Source: Bryobacterales bacterium (GTDB taxonomy: Bacteria; Acidobacteriota; Terriglobia; Bryobacterales; Bryobacteraceae). Taken from it: a stretch of 64,000 nt of DNA. The stretch is from contig JAIXKK010000102.1 of the NCBI GenBank assembly GCA_026954325.1, positions 16,032 to 80,031 of the forward strand, in the 5' to 3' direction. Of this stretch, positions 40,729 to 49,370 are shown in pieces. The translations under genes were made by a program, and so were the position numbers. Within the stretch, counting starts at the first letter, position 1. Each line of letters starts with the position of its first letter. The notes under the pieces were generated by a model that searched no databases, was not told the DNA's origin, and was given only the letters and a program-made list of their open reading frames with translations.

Positions 40729-43209
40729 GTGCACTCCCGTAACCCGTTGCTCCTGCCGGCGCTGGCCTTTCTCGGTGGTGTCCTGCTTTCGGCAACCTGC
40801 GGCTTCTCCGCGGGAGAACTCATCGCAACCCTGGCTGTTACCGGCCTCGGAGCCGCCTTGTCCCGCTACCGGCGCCGGTATCTGCTCGGGCTGCTTCTGT
40901 TCTCCGGAGCCGCGGCCGAACACTGCCTGCGGCCGGGACCGGACCCGAGCATCGACTCGCAGCCCGGAGAAACCGTTCTCATCGCAGGTTGCGTGGTCGG
41001 GCCCCCCGCGTTTTCCGAAGGCCGCGAGCAGTTCGTCCTGGAATTGGCGCCGCACGCCCGCGCACGTGTAAGCCTTTACCTCGCCGAAGGAGAACCTCCA
41101 CCCGCCCTCGCCTACGGGCAGATGGTGGAACTGGCGGTGAAGGTGCGCGAACCGCGTAATTTCGGTAATCCCGGCGCCTTCGACTACAAAGGTTACCTCG
41201 CCCGGCAGCATGTCTTTTGGACGGCCTCGGCCGCTCCCCATTCGAAGCCGCGCATCCTTGGCGGGCGTTGCGGCCATGCCCTGATCGGATGGATCTACAG
41301 GCTCCGCGCCTCGGCCCTCACCCGCATCGAAACCTTGTTTGCGGGCGACGCCTACGCCGTGGGAATTCTTCAGGCTCTACTCATCGGGGAGTCCTCGCGG
41401 TTCGAACGCCAGTGGGCGGACGGATACCGGCGAACCGGCGCCTACCACGCCATTGTCGTTTCCGGCCTCCACGTCACCATCATCGCGATGACGTTGCTAT
41501 GGCTTCTCCGTCTGCTGTCTATGCGGCGCCAGACGGCCGCTCTCGCCGCCGCCGTCTTGATCTGGATCTACACCGGAATGTGCGGCTGGCAGGCGCCCGT
41601 CGTCCGCTCCGCCGGAGGCTTCACCCTCTTCGCCATCGGTGGATTCTTCTTCCGCGAATGCCGCCTGCTGAACCTGCTTGCGGCCCTCGCCCTCGGATTC
41701 CTCGCCTTCGATCCACAACAGTACCAGGACGCAAGCTTTCAGCTCACCTTCCTCGCGGTGCTTGCCTTGGGAGCTCTGGCTTCCCCGGCAGGCGAAGGCG
41801 CTTCCCTTCGCCTGCATGCCCTGCGCGGCCTCGACGATCCAGCCAAGGATCTGCATCTCGCTCCCGCCGCCGCGCAATTCCGTATCGAACTCAGGCTGCT
41901 CGCCGAAACCCTCAGCCTGCTTCTACGGCTACCCCGGCGGGCTGCCTCATGGTTGATCCGGATCCCCGCCTGGGCCGCCCTGTTTCTCTGGCATGGCTTC
42001 CTTGTCTCCGCCGCCGTACAACTTGGGCTCGCTCTCCCCATGGTGCTCTATTTTCATCGCCTCCCCCTTTCGGCCTTAAGCGCAAACCTCATCGTCACTC
42101 CGCTCCTGACCATCGCTGTTCCCGTCGGGTTTACCACACTGCTCACGGGCTGGCGCTGGATCGCCATGCTCACCGGATGGCTCATCGAAGCCGCCCGGCG
42201 CATCACTGAATGGCACATCGGCTGGGACGGCAACTGGAGAATCCCCGATCCGCCCCTCCTGTTGAGCGCCGCCTTCGTGGTCTCCCTCGTCCTCCTCGCC
42301 GTGCTGCGGCGAAGGCTGCTGCTCGTCCCCGCCCTGCTGCTCCTCGGCATCATCGCCTGGCATCCCTTCCCGCCCAAGGGGACCTCGAACACGCTCGAAC
42401 TCACGATGATCGACGTCGGACAGGGAGATTCCCTGCTGGTAGGCCTTCCCGATGGCCGCTGGATGCTCGTGGATGGCGGCGGGATACCCGCCTTCGGCAA
42501 ACGCGCCACGTCAAGGATGGATATCGGTGAAGACGTCGTCTCCGCATACCTGTTCCACCGCGGCATCACACACGTTGATATCCTCGCCTCCACCCACCAG
42601 CACGACGATCACGCGGCGGGTCTTCCCGCTCTGATCGACAACTTCCGCCCCCGCGAGGTCTGGGCCGGAGCAACACCTGACAGCGCCTCCTGGGACGCTA
42701 TGAACGAGCACGCCCGCCAGGTGGGCGCGCGCGTCCTGCACCCGCGCCAGGGCGACACTCGTAACTTCGCGGGAGCCCTGCTCGACGTCCTCTCCCCTCC
42801 AGCGGACTACCTTCCCCGCAACGCGCCCTCGAACAACGACTCCCTCGTACTCCGCCTCCGCTACGGCAAGCACGCCTTCCTCCTTATGGGAGACGCCGAA
42901 CGGCAAATGGAGTACGCCATGCTCCACTCCCTGGACCGCGTGGATGTCCTCAAAGTGGGCCACCACGGCAGCAAGACCTCCTCCACTGGGGTGTTCCTCG
43001 ATGCAACACACCCCGCCTTCGCCCTCATCTCGGCGGGCAAAGACAATCTGTACCGCCATCCGCACCCCGAGGTCCTCGAGCGCCTCGAACGTATGCACAC
43101 GCAGGTGCTGCGTTCGGACCAATCGGGCCTCGTAACCGTGCGTACCGACGGCCGCAGGCTGACCGTGGAGAATAGTCGATACGGCAATGGAAATCCAGCG
43201 TTAGACTGA
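40729..43209 (+). CDS. comEC: ComEC/Rec2-family DNA internalisation protein
   Basis: An 826-residue polytopic inner-membrane protein. Residues 1-60 hold the first hydrophobic segments; about 60-200 is the extracellular OB-like DUF4131 region; about 205-545 the competence membrane domain with many helices (GAYHAIVVSGLHVTII is the typical motif); about 555-800 a metallo-beta-lactamase-like domain with MIDVGQGDSLLV, DGGG, STHQHDDHAAG (HxHxDH-like) and VGHHGSKTSSTG. It forms the channel for single-stranded DNA uptake in natural transformation. Length is typical (about 750-830). GTG 40729 is the longest start; a downstream start is possible. No other competence genes lie nearby. Confidence 0.9.
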   Translation: MHSRNPLLLPALAFLGGVLLSATCGFSAGELIATLAVTGLGAALSRYRRRYLLGLLLFSGAAAEHCLRPGPDPSIDSQPGETVLIAGCVVGPPAFSEGREQFVLELAPHARARVSLYLAEGEPPPALAYGQMVELAVKVREPRNFGNPGAFDYKGYLARQHVFWTASAAPHSKPRILGGRCGHALIGWIYRLRASALTRIETLFAGDAYAVGILQALLIGESSRFERQWADGYRRTGAYHAIVVSGLHVTIIAMTLLWLLRLLSMRRQTAALAAAVLIWIYTGMCGWQAPVVRSAGGFTLFAIGGFFFRECRLLNLLAALALGFLAFDPQQYQDASFQLTFLAVLALGALASPAGEGASLRLHALRGLDDPAKDLHLAPAAAQFRIELRLLAETLSLLLRLPRRAASWLIRIPAWAALFLWHGFLVSAAVQLGLALPMVLYFHRLPLSALSANLIVTPLLTIAVPVGFTTLLTGWRWIAMLTGWLIEAARRITEWHIGWDGNWRIPDPPLLLSAAFVVSLVLLAVLRRRLLLVPALLLLGIIAWHPFPPKGTSNTLELTMIDVGQGDSLLVGLPDGRWMLVDGGGIPAFGKRATSRMDIGEDVVSAYLFHRGITHVDILASTHQHDDHAAGLPALIDNFRPREVWAGATPDSASWDAMNEHARQVGARVLHPRQGDTRNFAGALLDVLSPPADYLPRNAPSNNDSLVLRLRYGKHAFLLMGDAERQMEYAMLHSLDRVDVLKVGHHGSKTSSTGVFLDATHPAFALISAGKDNLYRHPHPEVLERLERMHTQVLRSDQSGLVTVRTDGRRLTVENSRYGNGNPALD

Positions 43210-43215
43210 TTGGAG

Positions 43216-44301
43216 ATGAAACTGCTGTCGATTTCCATCGAGGGATACAAGACGATCCGGGAAGCCAGATTCGAGCCTGGTAATCTTGCGGTCTTGATCG
43301 GCCCGAATGGCGCAGGGAAGTCGAATCTGATTGCCTTCTTTCGCTTACTCTCCTACTTGCTCAACGGAGACTTGCGGACTCATGTGGGGGAAAGCGGGGG
43401 TGCGAGCAAGCTCCTGCATGACGGTCCCCAAAAGACGCGGCAGATATCCGTACATATTGAGTTGGAGACCCCCCAAAGGCATCAACGAGTTTGCCTTCCG
43501 GCTGGGCTACGCGGCTGGCGATACTTTCATCTTCCTCGAAGAGAAGTTTCGATTTTCGCGCGCGGATTCTTCCTCGCGTGCGAAGTGGACGAGCCTGGAT
43601 GCGGGGCACAAAGAGTCCAAACTCGCGGTGGTGGACAACGTCACAGCTCGATCAATCAAGGGAATGTTGCGAAAGATCATCGTCCACCAGTTTCACAACA
43701 CATCCAGAACCTCACGCATGAGGGAGCGGTGGCGCCTGAATGAAAACCGCTGGTTGAAGGAGGATGCGGGGAACCTGGCACCCTTCCTGCACCGGCTGAA
43801 GACCCAGAGATTCCCCTACTACCTTCGCGTTATGGAAACCATTAAGACGGTCTTGCCGTTTTTCGCCGATTTCGAATTGGAGCCCGATGCGGACTCTCTC
43901 TTGCTCCAGTGGCGAGAGAAAGGCGCCGACGTTCTGTTTGATGCCTCGCAAGCATCCGACGGTATGCTCCGGCTCATGGCGATGATTGCGCTTCTCCGGC
44001 AACCGGAGGAGGACGCGCCACAGGTAATTCTGTTGGATGAACCGGAACTGGGCCTGCATCCCTCCGCGATCCAGATTGTGGCGGACCTTTTGTCCATCGT
44101 GTCGCAAAGCGCGCAAGTGATGGTGGCGACGCAGTCGGTTTCGCTTGTCGACCGAATGAAACCCGAGGCTGTCGTTGTCGTGGACCGGGTGGGCCGGGAA
44201 TCCCGTTTCGACTCGACGAGAATTCCCTGCGTGCGTGGCTGGACGAATACACTCTCTCGGAACTGTGGGAGAAGAACGTAATCGGGGGAAGACCGGCCTG
44301 A
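43216..44301 (+). pseudogene. OLD-like AAA ATPase (AAA_21 type) with two compensating frameshifts
   Basis: Reading starts at ATG 43216 with LLSISIEGYKTI, the Walker A GPNGAGKSN and SVHIELETP. At a C6 run (43469-43474) the similarity jumps to the next frame: KGINEFAFRLGYAAGD, then ASDGMLRLMAMIALL, the ABC-type Walker B VILLDEPELGLHP and VMVATQSV. Near 44208-44214 it jumps back to the first frame: DENSLRAWLDEY, LSELWEKNVIGG and TGA at 44299-44301. The net shift is +1 then -1. Without the shifts this would be a complete protein of about 361 residues of the SMC/OLD-like family found in phage-defence pairs. Both shifts would have to be errors for it to work. Confidence 0.75.
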
Positions 44302-44420
44302 TGTTGCGGGTAAACGTCGTTGTCGAAGGGCAAGCCGAGGAAGAGTTCGTAAATCGGGTGATGGCCCCTGAGTTCCATGCGCGTCAGGTGTTTCTCTTCG
44401 GCAGGGCTCTGCAGAATGGC
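44301..44420 (+). pseudogene. N-terminal stub of a DUF4276-family gene
   Basis: The ATG overlaps the ATPase stop (TGATG). About 35 codons encode MLRVNVVVEGQAEEEFVN and RVMAPEFH, then QVFLFGRAL, which match the start of DUF4276 proteins, TOPRIM-like partners of OLD-type ATPases. After about 44420 similarity ends and the frame runs antisense through the neighbouring helicase gene. The normal length is about 200-230 residues, so over 80 percent of the gene is lost. The break lies beside the helicase 3' end (44442). Confidence 0.65.
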
Positions 44421-44441
44421 TTGCGAAGCTGGAATCGTACG

Positions 44442-46796
44442 CTACACTGCCCGGCGAACAGCCTCACTCATCAACCCGATAAGAAACCGCTGCGCCGCCT
44501 GCTTCGCCCCATCACCCGTGTCCCCCGCCGGACCCACGCAACTCGGACACCCCGATTCGCACGGGCACGCCGTGATCAATTGCAGCGTGGCCGCCAGAAG
44601 TTTCCCTCGAAGCTCGAACAGCGGGCCGCTCTGCCCGATCCCTCCAGGGTAGTTGTCGTACAGGTACAGGTCCGGCTCGAAGGATTTCTGCCCCTGCGCG
44701 ATATCCTCCGTAATCGCAAGGCCCAGGTCGCGGGGGTCGCACATCAACAGCAGCGCCGCGATGGCGCGCATCGCGTTCCCCAGCCCCGAAAGCCCGTTCA
44801 GTTTCTGCGCCGGCGAAAGATCGGGGAACCGCGCGAGAAACTGTTCCGGAAAGTGCAGCCAGAACGCAGTGGTATGCATCTCCTGTTCGGGCATCGAGAG
44901 TTGTCCCGCTCCCACATTTTCCAGCGTGTAGAACTTTACTTTTTTAAAGCCGACAATCTGCCGGTTCACCCGCGCTTCGCCATGCGCGGCAAGCGCCTCG
45001 GCCTGGGGAGCCTCCGCGAACCGCTCCAGTTCCTTCACCTGCGTATAGTCGATCGCGTCCGTGAAGTAATCGCACTCCACCTGCCGCACGAACGCCTTGC
45101 GCTGCTCGTAGTCGAACTTCTCCACCTGGTATTGGCGCGCCTCATGCAGATAAATCGCCTTTTCATGAAGCTCCACCAGTGCCGCCGGAAACGCCACCTC
45201 GGCAATCACCTTGGGCTCTCCCGTGATGTCGATCACGACAAAGTTGTCGCTCGTCACCGCCCGCAGGCTGATCGCGTCCGCAGGGTACGTGTCCGACGTC
45301 CAATGCCACGCCCCGGCCGAGTGGTGGAGCAGACCAAGCTCCCCCAGAAACCGGCACAGTTTTTCCGTTTCGTGCGGGCCGAACTTCTCTCCGTCCTTGA
45401 CGGGCAGTTCAAATGCCGCGCACTTCAGGTGGTTCACCAGAATCTCGAGGTTGTTCGGGTTGATGTGCGCGCTCTCCGGCGATTGGCCGAAGAAATACTC
45501 CGGATGCTCCACAATGTACTGGTCGAGCGGCGCGCTCGAGGCCACAAGCACCGCGAGCGAGCTATTCTGCCGCCGCCCCGCGCGCCCCGAGCGCTGCCAC
45601 GTGGAGGCGATCGTGCCCGGATAGCCTGCCATCACAACCGCATCCAGCGAACCGATGTCGATCCCCAACTCGAGCGCATTCGTGGCTACCACCCCGCGAA
45701 TCTCCCCCTCGCGCAGTTTCCGCTCGATTTCGCGCCGCTCGCGCGGAAGATATCCCCCGCGGTAGCCCCGGATGGTCCCCTTCGGCGCCAGTCCGCGTTC
45801 GCAGGCATCCTTCAAGTACGTGATGAGGATCTCCGTCGCCAGCCGGTTGTTGCAAAACACCAGCGTTTGCTGGTCCCGGCTGATCATCTCCTCGGCGATC
45901 CGCTTCGTCTCGTGAAGATAGCTGCGCCGGATGCCGAGTTGCGCGTTCACCACCGGCGGATTGTAGAAAACGACATACTTCTCCCCCGCCGGAGCCCCGT
46001 TTGATTCCACCAGTTCAAACGGCTCTTCCATCAGCGACTCGGCCAGTTCCTTCGGATTCGTAATCGTGGCCGAGCTGCAAATGAATCGCGGCCGCGACCC
46101 GTAAAAATCGCAGATCCGCTTCACCCGGCGCAGGATGTTCGCTAGATGGCTTCCATAAACCCCACGGTAGTAATGCAGTTCGTCAATGACGAAGTATTGC
46201 AGGTTCTCGAAAAACTTCGCCCATTTCGTGTGATGCGGCAGGATGCCCGAATGCAGCATGTCCGGATTCGTGAACGCGACATTGGCGCGCTCCCGTATTG
46301 CCTTGCGCGCATCCTGCGGCGTGTCCCCGTCGTAGGTGAACGCGCGGATGCCGGAACCCATCGCGTCTACCGCGGCCTTGAATTCGTGGAGCTGATCCTC
46401 AGCCAAGGCCTTCGTGGGAAACAGATAGAACGCCCGCGCATTCTCGTCCCCCAGCAGCGTGTCCAGCACCGGCAGGTTATAGCAAAGCGTCTTGCCGCTT
46501 GCCGTGGGCGTCACCACGACGACATTGCTTCCCGCCGCGACACGGTGAAAGGCCTCCGCCTGGTGCGAATACAGGTTTCGGATACCCCGGGTTTCAAGCA
46601 TCTGCCGCAGGACCGGCCGCAGATGCTGAGGGAATTCGGCGAAGCACCCGGCACGCGCAGCCTGCTGGCGAATGGCGCGGATCGGCGAGTTGGGCTGGGC
46701 CATCCATTCCCGCATCCGGACCAGCACAGCCTCCAGGGACGAATGCGCAACCAGAGATTTCGGATCGGGAGAATCGGCAAACAGGTCAAGATTCAT
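44442..46796 (-). CDS. MrfA/YprA-like DEXH helicase with C-terminal DUF1998
   Basis: A 784-residue superfamily 2 helicase. Motif I is TPTASGKT, motif II DELH (VIDELHYY), then CSSATI (III), VFCNNRLATE, TNALELGIDIG and QRSGRAGR (VI). The C-terminal 200 residues match DUF1998 and include the four-cysteine cluster CPCESGCPSC, as in Bacillus MrfA, a helicase required for excision repair of mitomycin adducts. No MrfB-type exonuclease lies nearby. ATG 46796 is preferred over the longer frame (46832): it has an AAGGCG Shine-Dalgarno and a TATACT box upstream. The gene probably works in DNA crosslink repair. Confidence 0.88.
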   Translation of the reverse strand: MNLDLFADSPDPKSLVAHSSLEAVLVRMREWMAQPNSPIRAIRQQAARAGCFAEFPQHLRPVLRQMLETRGIRNLYSHQAEAFHRVAAGSNVVVVTPTASGKTLCYNLPVLDTLLGDENARAFYLFPTKALAEDQLHEFKAAVDAMGSGIRAFTYDGDTPQDARKAIRERANVAFTNPDMLHSGILPHHTKWAKFFENLQYFVIDELHYYRGVYGSHLANILRRVKRICDFYGSRPRFICSSATITNPKELAESLMEEPFELVESNGAPAGEKYVVFYNPPVVNAQLGIRRSYLHETKRIAEEMISRDQQTLVFCNNRLATEILITYLKDACERGLAPKGTIRGYRGGYLPRERREIERKLREGEIRGVVATNALELGIDIGSLDAVVMAGYPGTIASTWQRSGRAGRRQNSSLAVLVASSAPLDQYIVEHPEYFFGQSPESAHINPNNLEILVNHLKCAAFELPVKDGEKFGPHETEKLCRFLGELGLLHHSAGAWHWTSDTYPADAISLRAVTSDNFVVIDITGEPKVIAEVAFPAALVELHEKAIYLHEARQYQVEKFDYEQRKAFVRQVECDYFTDAIDYTQVKELERFAEAPQAEALAAHGEARVNRQIVGFKKVKFYTLENVGAGQLSMPEQEMHTTAFWLHFPEQFLARFPDLSPAQKLNGLSGLGNAMRAIAALLLMCDPRDLGLAITEDIAQGQKSFEPDLYLYDNYPGGIGQSGPLFELRGKLLAATLQLITACPCESGCPSCVGPAGDTGDGAKQAAQRFLIGLMSEAVRRAV

Positions 46797-46857
46797 TTTT
46801 CGCCTTTTGTTTGCCAAGTATAGCGAACGCAACTCTATGCTTGCGCGCTTGACCGTC

Positions 46858-47181
46858 CTAGCGCCCGTTGCGTACGAATTCGAACCGTTCCAACGTAGCG
46901 GCGAATGCGGGGTCGGACCCGATCTCTTCGTGTTCCAGACGAACTACTTTCCCCATACAACGAAGACGGACAGAATGGCCTTGCGCGCCGGTGGGAAGAG
47001 TGATAACAAACTCAATGGGTTGCCCCACCGCCACTTCGGCGTCGGCGGTGAAGAGTACTCCGCCGGAACTCAGGTTTTTCGTCTCCCCAACTTTGCCCAA
47101 GGTCTTCGAGCCGGACCGGAGCAGTTCGAATGGAAGGCGCAACTCGAAGCGCTGATTCTTGCGTTGGTCTCTCATGGGCAC
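46858..47181 (-). CDS. PilZ-domain protein
   Basis: A 107-residue single-domain PilZ protein. The c-di-GMP-binding signature is present: QRKNQRFELRLPFE (RxxxR) and NLSSGGVLF (N/DxSxxG). The rest fits the beta barrel, with PIEFVITLPTG and VRLEHEEIGSDPAFAATLERFEFV. It is a c-di-GMP receptor that could control motility, pili or exopolysaccharide through an unknown partner. The start is GTG 47181 or the ATG two codons in (47175). A TAGATT box lies a few nt upstream and no Shine-Dalgarno is seen. Confidence 0.85.
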   Translation of the reverse strand: MPMRDQRKNQRFELRLPFELLRSGSKTLGKVGETKNLSSGGVLFTADAEVAVGQPIEFVITLPTGAQGHSVRLRCMGKVVRLEHEEIGSDPAFAATLERFEFVRNGR

Positions 47182-47340
47182 AATTCAATCTAAGGTGTGT
47201 GACGGAAAACGTCAATAGTGATTGGTACGAACCGGCTAAGATTCGTACCAGAACCCCTGTGCGGACGGTCCGCCGGAAATAAGCTTAAGCTGGAAGAGGA
47301 GATAGGTAAATCCGCGGCAACGGGCGAGGAGTGACTGGGA

Positions 47341-47583
47341 GTGCGCAAAGCAGTTCGAATTTCCGGCGGCATAGTACTGGTTTTGGTCGGCCTGATTCTG
47401 GCCATTCCTGGTGTGCCGGGACCGGGATTGTTCATCGTGTTCTTGGGGTTAGTCCTGCTCGCTGAACACTTTCGCTGGGCCCGCCGCCTGCTCGATTGGG
47501 GCAAGACGAAGTGGGAATCCATCCCCCAGGTGAAGCAGCGAATGGAAAGGAAAAGCGCAAGCCGCGAAGAAGCCCGCAAGTAA
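47341..47583 (+). CDS. PGPGW-family small membrane protein
   Basis: An 80-residue protein with two close hydrophobic helices (about 8-25 and 30-45). The turn between them, IPGVPGPGLFIVFLGLVLLAEHF, is the PGPGW-family signature. A basic soluble tail follows (KQRMERKSASREE). Function is unknown; members are envelope proteins. GTG start with a CTGGGA Shine-Dalgarno-like sequence. Confidence 0.7.
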   Translation: MRKAVRISGGIVLVLVGLILAIPGVPGPGLFIVFLGLVLLAEHFRWARRLLDWGKTKWESIPQVKQRMERKSASREEARK

Positions 47584-47588
47584 CTCGC

Positions 47589-47903
47589 TCAGGGCAGTAG
47601 ATCGAGAGCGCCCTGAATTTCGCTCTTCGTGTGCAGGTCTCCATTCCGCCCGCACACCACAACCCCTTCCTCATATATCCGCCTGGCTTCTTCAAGCCGC
47701 CCGAGCTTCTCCAACGTCTGCCCACCGTGAAAGTACGCGGCGGAATAGTTCGGGTGGCGCTGGATCAGTTCCTGAAACGCCGCTGCCGCCTGCTCCAGTT
47801 GTCCGGCGGAGAGAAGAGTCTGTGCCAGCCCGTAGCGGACGAAGCTGTTGTTTGGGTCCTGAGCCAGCAGCGCGTTGAGAGCATCCAATCGTTCTTGTGA
47901 CAT
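47589..47903 (-). CDS. Short TPR-repeat protein
   Basis: A 104-residue protein with about two tetratricopeptide repeats: DALNALLAQDPNNSFVRYGLAQTLL, AAAAFQELIQRHPNYSAAYFHGG and LEEARRIYEEGV. Such one- to three-repeat proteins are common in Acidobacteriota and have no fixed function. The frame extends upstream to 48101, overlapping the divergent thioesterase, without similarity. An alternative ATG at 47930 is possible, but a TATATT box (47939-47934) would start transcription after it, so ATG 47903 is preferred. It converges with the PGPGW gene. Confidence 0.6.
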   Translation of the reverse strand: MSQERLDALNALLAQDPNNSFVRYGLAQTLLSAGQLEQAAAAFQELIQRHPNYSAAYFHGGQTLEKLGRLEEARRIYEEGVVVCGRNGDLHTKSEIQGALDLLP

Positions 47904-47932
47904 AAATCGTGGGTAAGCCGTATCTTCCATGC

Positions 47933-47945
47933 TAATATACGCGCG
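47933..47945 (+). promoter_or_regulatory. -10 box before the leaderless thioesterase gene
   Basis: TAATAT (47933-47938) precedes ATG 47946 by 7 nt, with no Shine-Dalgarno. The same AT core reads TATATT on the other strand towards the TPR gene. Confidence 0.4.
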
Positions 47946-48446
47946 ATGACGATACCCACCCAAGGACGCTACGTGCGGGAGTCTCTCAGCGAGATCTCCG
48001 AAATGGCGTTGCCCATTTATGCCAACCCCCTCGGGAATCTGCTCGGCGGCCGCGTGATGCATCTGGTGGATATCGCCGGGGCGCTCGCCGCCATGCGCCA
48101 TGCGCGCTCCCTCGTGGTTACCGCGTCAGTGGACCACATGACGTTCCTCGTGCCGGTTCACATTGGAGAGATGGTCATCCTGAAGGCGGCGGTTAACCGG
48201 GTCTTCAACACCTCGATGGAAGTGGGCGTGAAGGTCCTCGTCGAAAATCTGCGGACCGGAGAACTAAGGCACACCAGTTCAGCCTATCTGACCCTTGTCG
48301 CGATCGATGAATCAGGCAAGCGGATCCCCGTCGTTCCCGTCGTGCCGGAAACGGAGGACGAAATCCGGCGCTGGCATAAAGCGGGAGAGCGCCGCGGTGT
48401 GCGACTGGAATTGAAAACGAAGACGAAACAGCACCCCGCGCGGTAA
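47946..48446 (+). CDS. Acyl-CoA thioesterase (hotdog fold, YciA/ACOT type)
   Basis: A 166-residue hotdog protein. Motifs are NPLGNLLGGRVMHLVDIAGALAAMRHA, in which N-x5-GG and the D42 aspartate correspond to the YciA/BACH active site, VDHMTFLVPVHIGEMVI, and SMEVGVKVLVENLRTGE with SAYLTLVAID. It hydrolyses acyl-CoA esters in the cytoplasm. The length is typical of the single-domain hexameric thioesterases. The start ATG 47946 has no Shine-Dalgarno and follows a -10-like box by 7 nt. Confidence 0.88.
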   Translation: MTIPTQGRYVRESLSEISEMALPIYANPLGNLLGGRVMHLVDIAGALAAMRHARSLVVTASVDHMTFLVPVHIGEMVILKAAVNRVFNTSMEVGVKVLVENLRTGELRHTSSAYLTLVAIDESGKRIPVVPVVPETEDEIRRWHKAGERRGVRLELKTKTKQHPAR

Positions 48447-48507
48447 GCGGATCAAACCACTTGCCTGTCCGGAAAGCAGCAACAGTCTTCAAAGGCCGGC
48501 CCCGTCT

Positions 48508-48810
48508 TCAGTTTCCCTCCTCCTTGTACATGTAAGCGATGTTCGCCTTGTAGATCATCAGGTTGGGACCCTCATCCCGATTGATCTTCAGGCATCCCTT
48601 GTCATACCACTCGATAACCCCATGGATGGTCTCTCCGCCCTTCAGTACGAAGACCATCGGAGTCTTCGTCTGCATCTGCTTGACGTAGTAAAAATTCTCG
48701 GCATTCGTCTGGTCGGGCGGAACCGGTTTCTTTTGGACGCGGTTTTTGTCCATTTTATCTTTGAGGTCGTTTAATTGCGGACGGATGAGCCTGCGGTTGC
48801 CCGTCTCCAT
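48508..48810 (-). CDS. hfq: Hfq-like RNA chaperone with N-terminal extension
   Basis: A 100-residue protein. Residues about 38-97 match Hfq: NFYYVKQMQTKTPMVFVLKGG is helix 1 with the Sm1 start, HGVIEWYDKGCLKI the Sm1 core, and LMIYKANIAYM the Sm2 motif (Hfq has YKHAIS). The first 37 residues are basic and disordered-looking (LKDKMDKNRVQKKP), where enteric Hfq has only a few residues; the usual acidic C-terminal tail is missing. Hfq hexamers pair small RNAs with mRNAs. The Sm2 histidine of YKHAI is replaced by Ala-Asn, so U-binding may differ. It has a good AAGGAGAA Shine-Dalgarno. Its upstream region holds a pair of hairpin repeats. Confidence 0.82.
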   Translation of the reverse strand: METGNRRLIRPQLNDLKDKMDKNRVQKKPVPPDQTNAENFYYVKQMQTKTPMVFVLKGGETIHGVIEWYDKGCLKINRDEGPNLMIYKANIAYMYKEEGN

Positions 48811-49007
48811 TCCGGTTCTCCTTGTGCGTTGCGCGCCTCCGTTCGATTCGCCTCTGCAGACTTCCTCGAACGAAGGAATTGCATGGATTCTCTTATGGTT
48901 CCAGTCATACCATAGCTGACCCTACGAGGCAAGTGAAGAGAGTATTTTACGCGCGGAATACCCGTCTCGCCACAAAGAGCGCGAGCCTCGCCCAAAGAGG
49001 TGTCTGT

Positions 49008-49077
49008 AAAAAGGAAATGCGGGCGCATCTATGGGTGAAAAGGGGTGAGTGCGCCCGCCGTCGTAACGGGGATTTGA
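49008..49077. repeat. Hairpin repeat, copy A
   Basis: A 70-nt unit starting AAAAAGGAAA and ending GGGGATTTGA. The arms GCGGGCGCA (49019-49027) and TGCGCCCGC (49050-49058) form a perfect 9-bp stem around a G-rich loop containing GGGTGAAAAGGGGTGAG. It differs from copy B only by a few bases and a 2-nt indel in the loop. Confidence 0.75.
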
Positions 49078-49163
49078 CTCTTAGGCGCAATAGCCCCGCG
49101 AATGGTTACAGCAAAAATTCGATTCTCAAGAAAGAAAAGATCTCCGCTTCGGAAGGAAGCCGG

Positions 49164-49235
49164 AAAAAGGAAAAGCGGGCGCAACTATTTGGGTGAAAAG
49201 GGGTGAGTGCGCCCGCCGTCGTAACGGGGATTTGA
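49164..49235. repeat. Hairpin repeat, copy B
   Basis: A 72-nt direct repeat of copy A, 156 nt further on (start to start). The stem arms lie at 49175-49183 and 49208-49216 and are identical to copy A. The 19 bases after the stem, from CGTCGTAACG to TTTGA, are also identical, so the conserved unit is larger than the hairpin. Confidence 0.75.
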
Positions 49236-49305
49236 TAGTCAAGGCGAACTTCGCCTCCTCCAGGTTACCTTCACCCTCAAAAAACAGACGCTCAAAAATA
49301 AACCC

Positions 49306-49334
49306 TTGACCACGCACGAAAACTGACGTATTCT
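49306..49334 (+). promoter_or_regulatory. Sigma-70-like promoter of the DUF72 gene
   Basis: TTGACC (49306-49311) and TATTCT (49329-49334) are separated by exactly 17 bp. The start point would be near 49341, giving a leader of about 30 nt. Confidence 0.55.
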
Positions 49335-49370
49335 GAAGGCGAATAAAAGGCGAATTTATCGGAGCACCCC

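Larger units (their letters stand above)
48811..49370. other. 560-bp intergenic region between hfq and the DUF72 gene
   Basis: No coding gene is supported. It contains two copies of a 70-72 nt hairpin-forming repeat (listed separately), a purine-rich segment (49120-49180), a small hairpin AGGCGA/TCGCCT (49242-49256) and a sigma-70-like promoter for the DUF72 gene. The nearest gene on the left is hfq, transcribed away. Small RNA genes are possible. Confidence 0.6.

Noticed and set aside
44421..46004. Open frame continuing the DUF4276 stub on the plus strand
   Set aside because: After the first 35 codons it runs antisense to the MrfA-like helicase with no similarity of its own; only the stub is kept.
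49008..49235. CRISPR array
   Set aside because: Only two repeats, 70-72 nt each, with an 86-nt gap and strong internal stems; too few, too long and no cas genes nearby.
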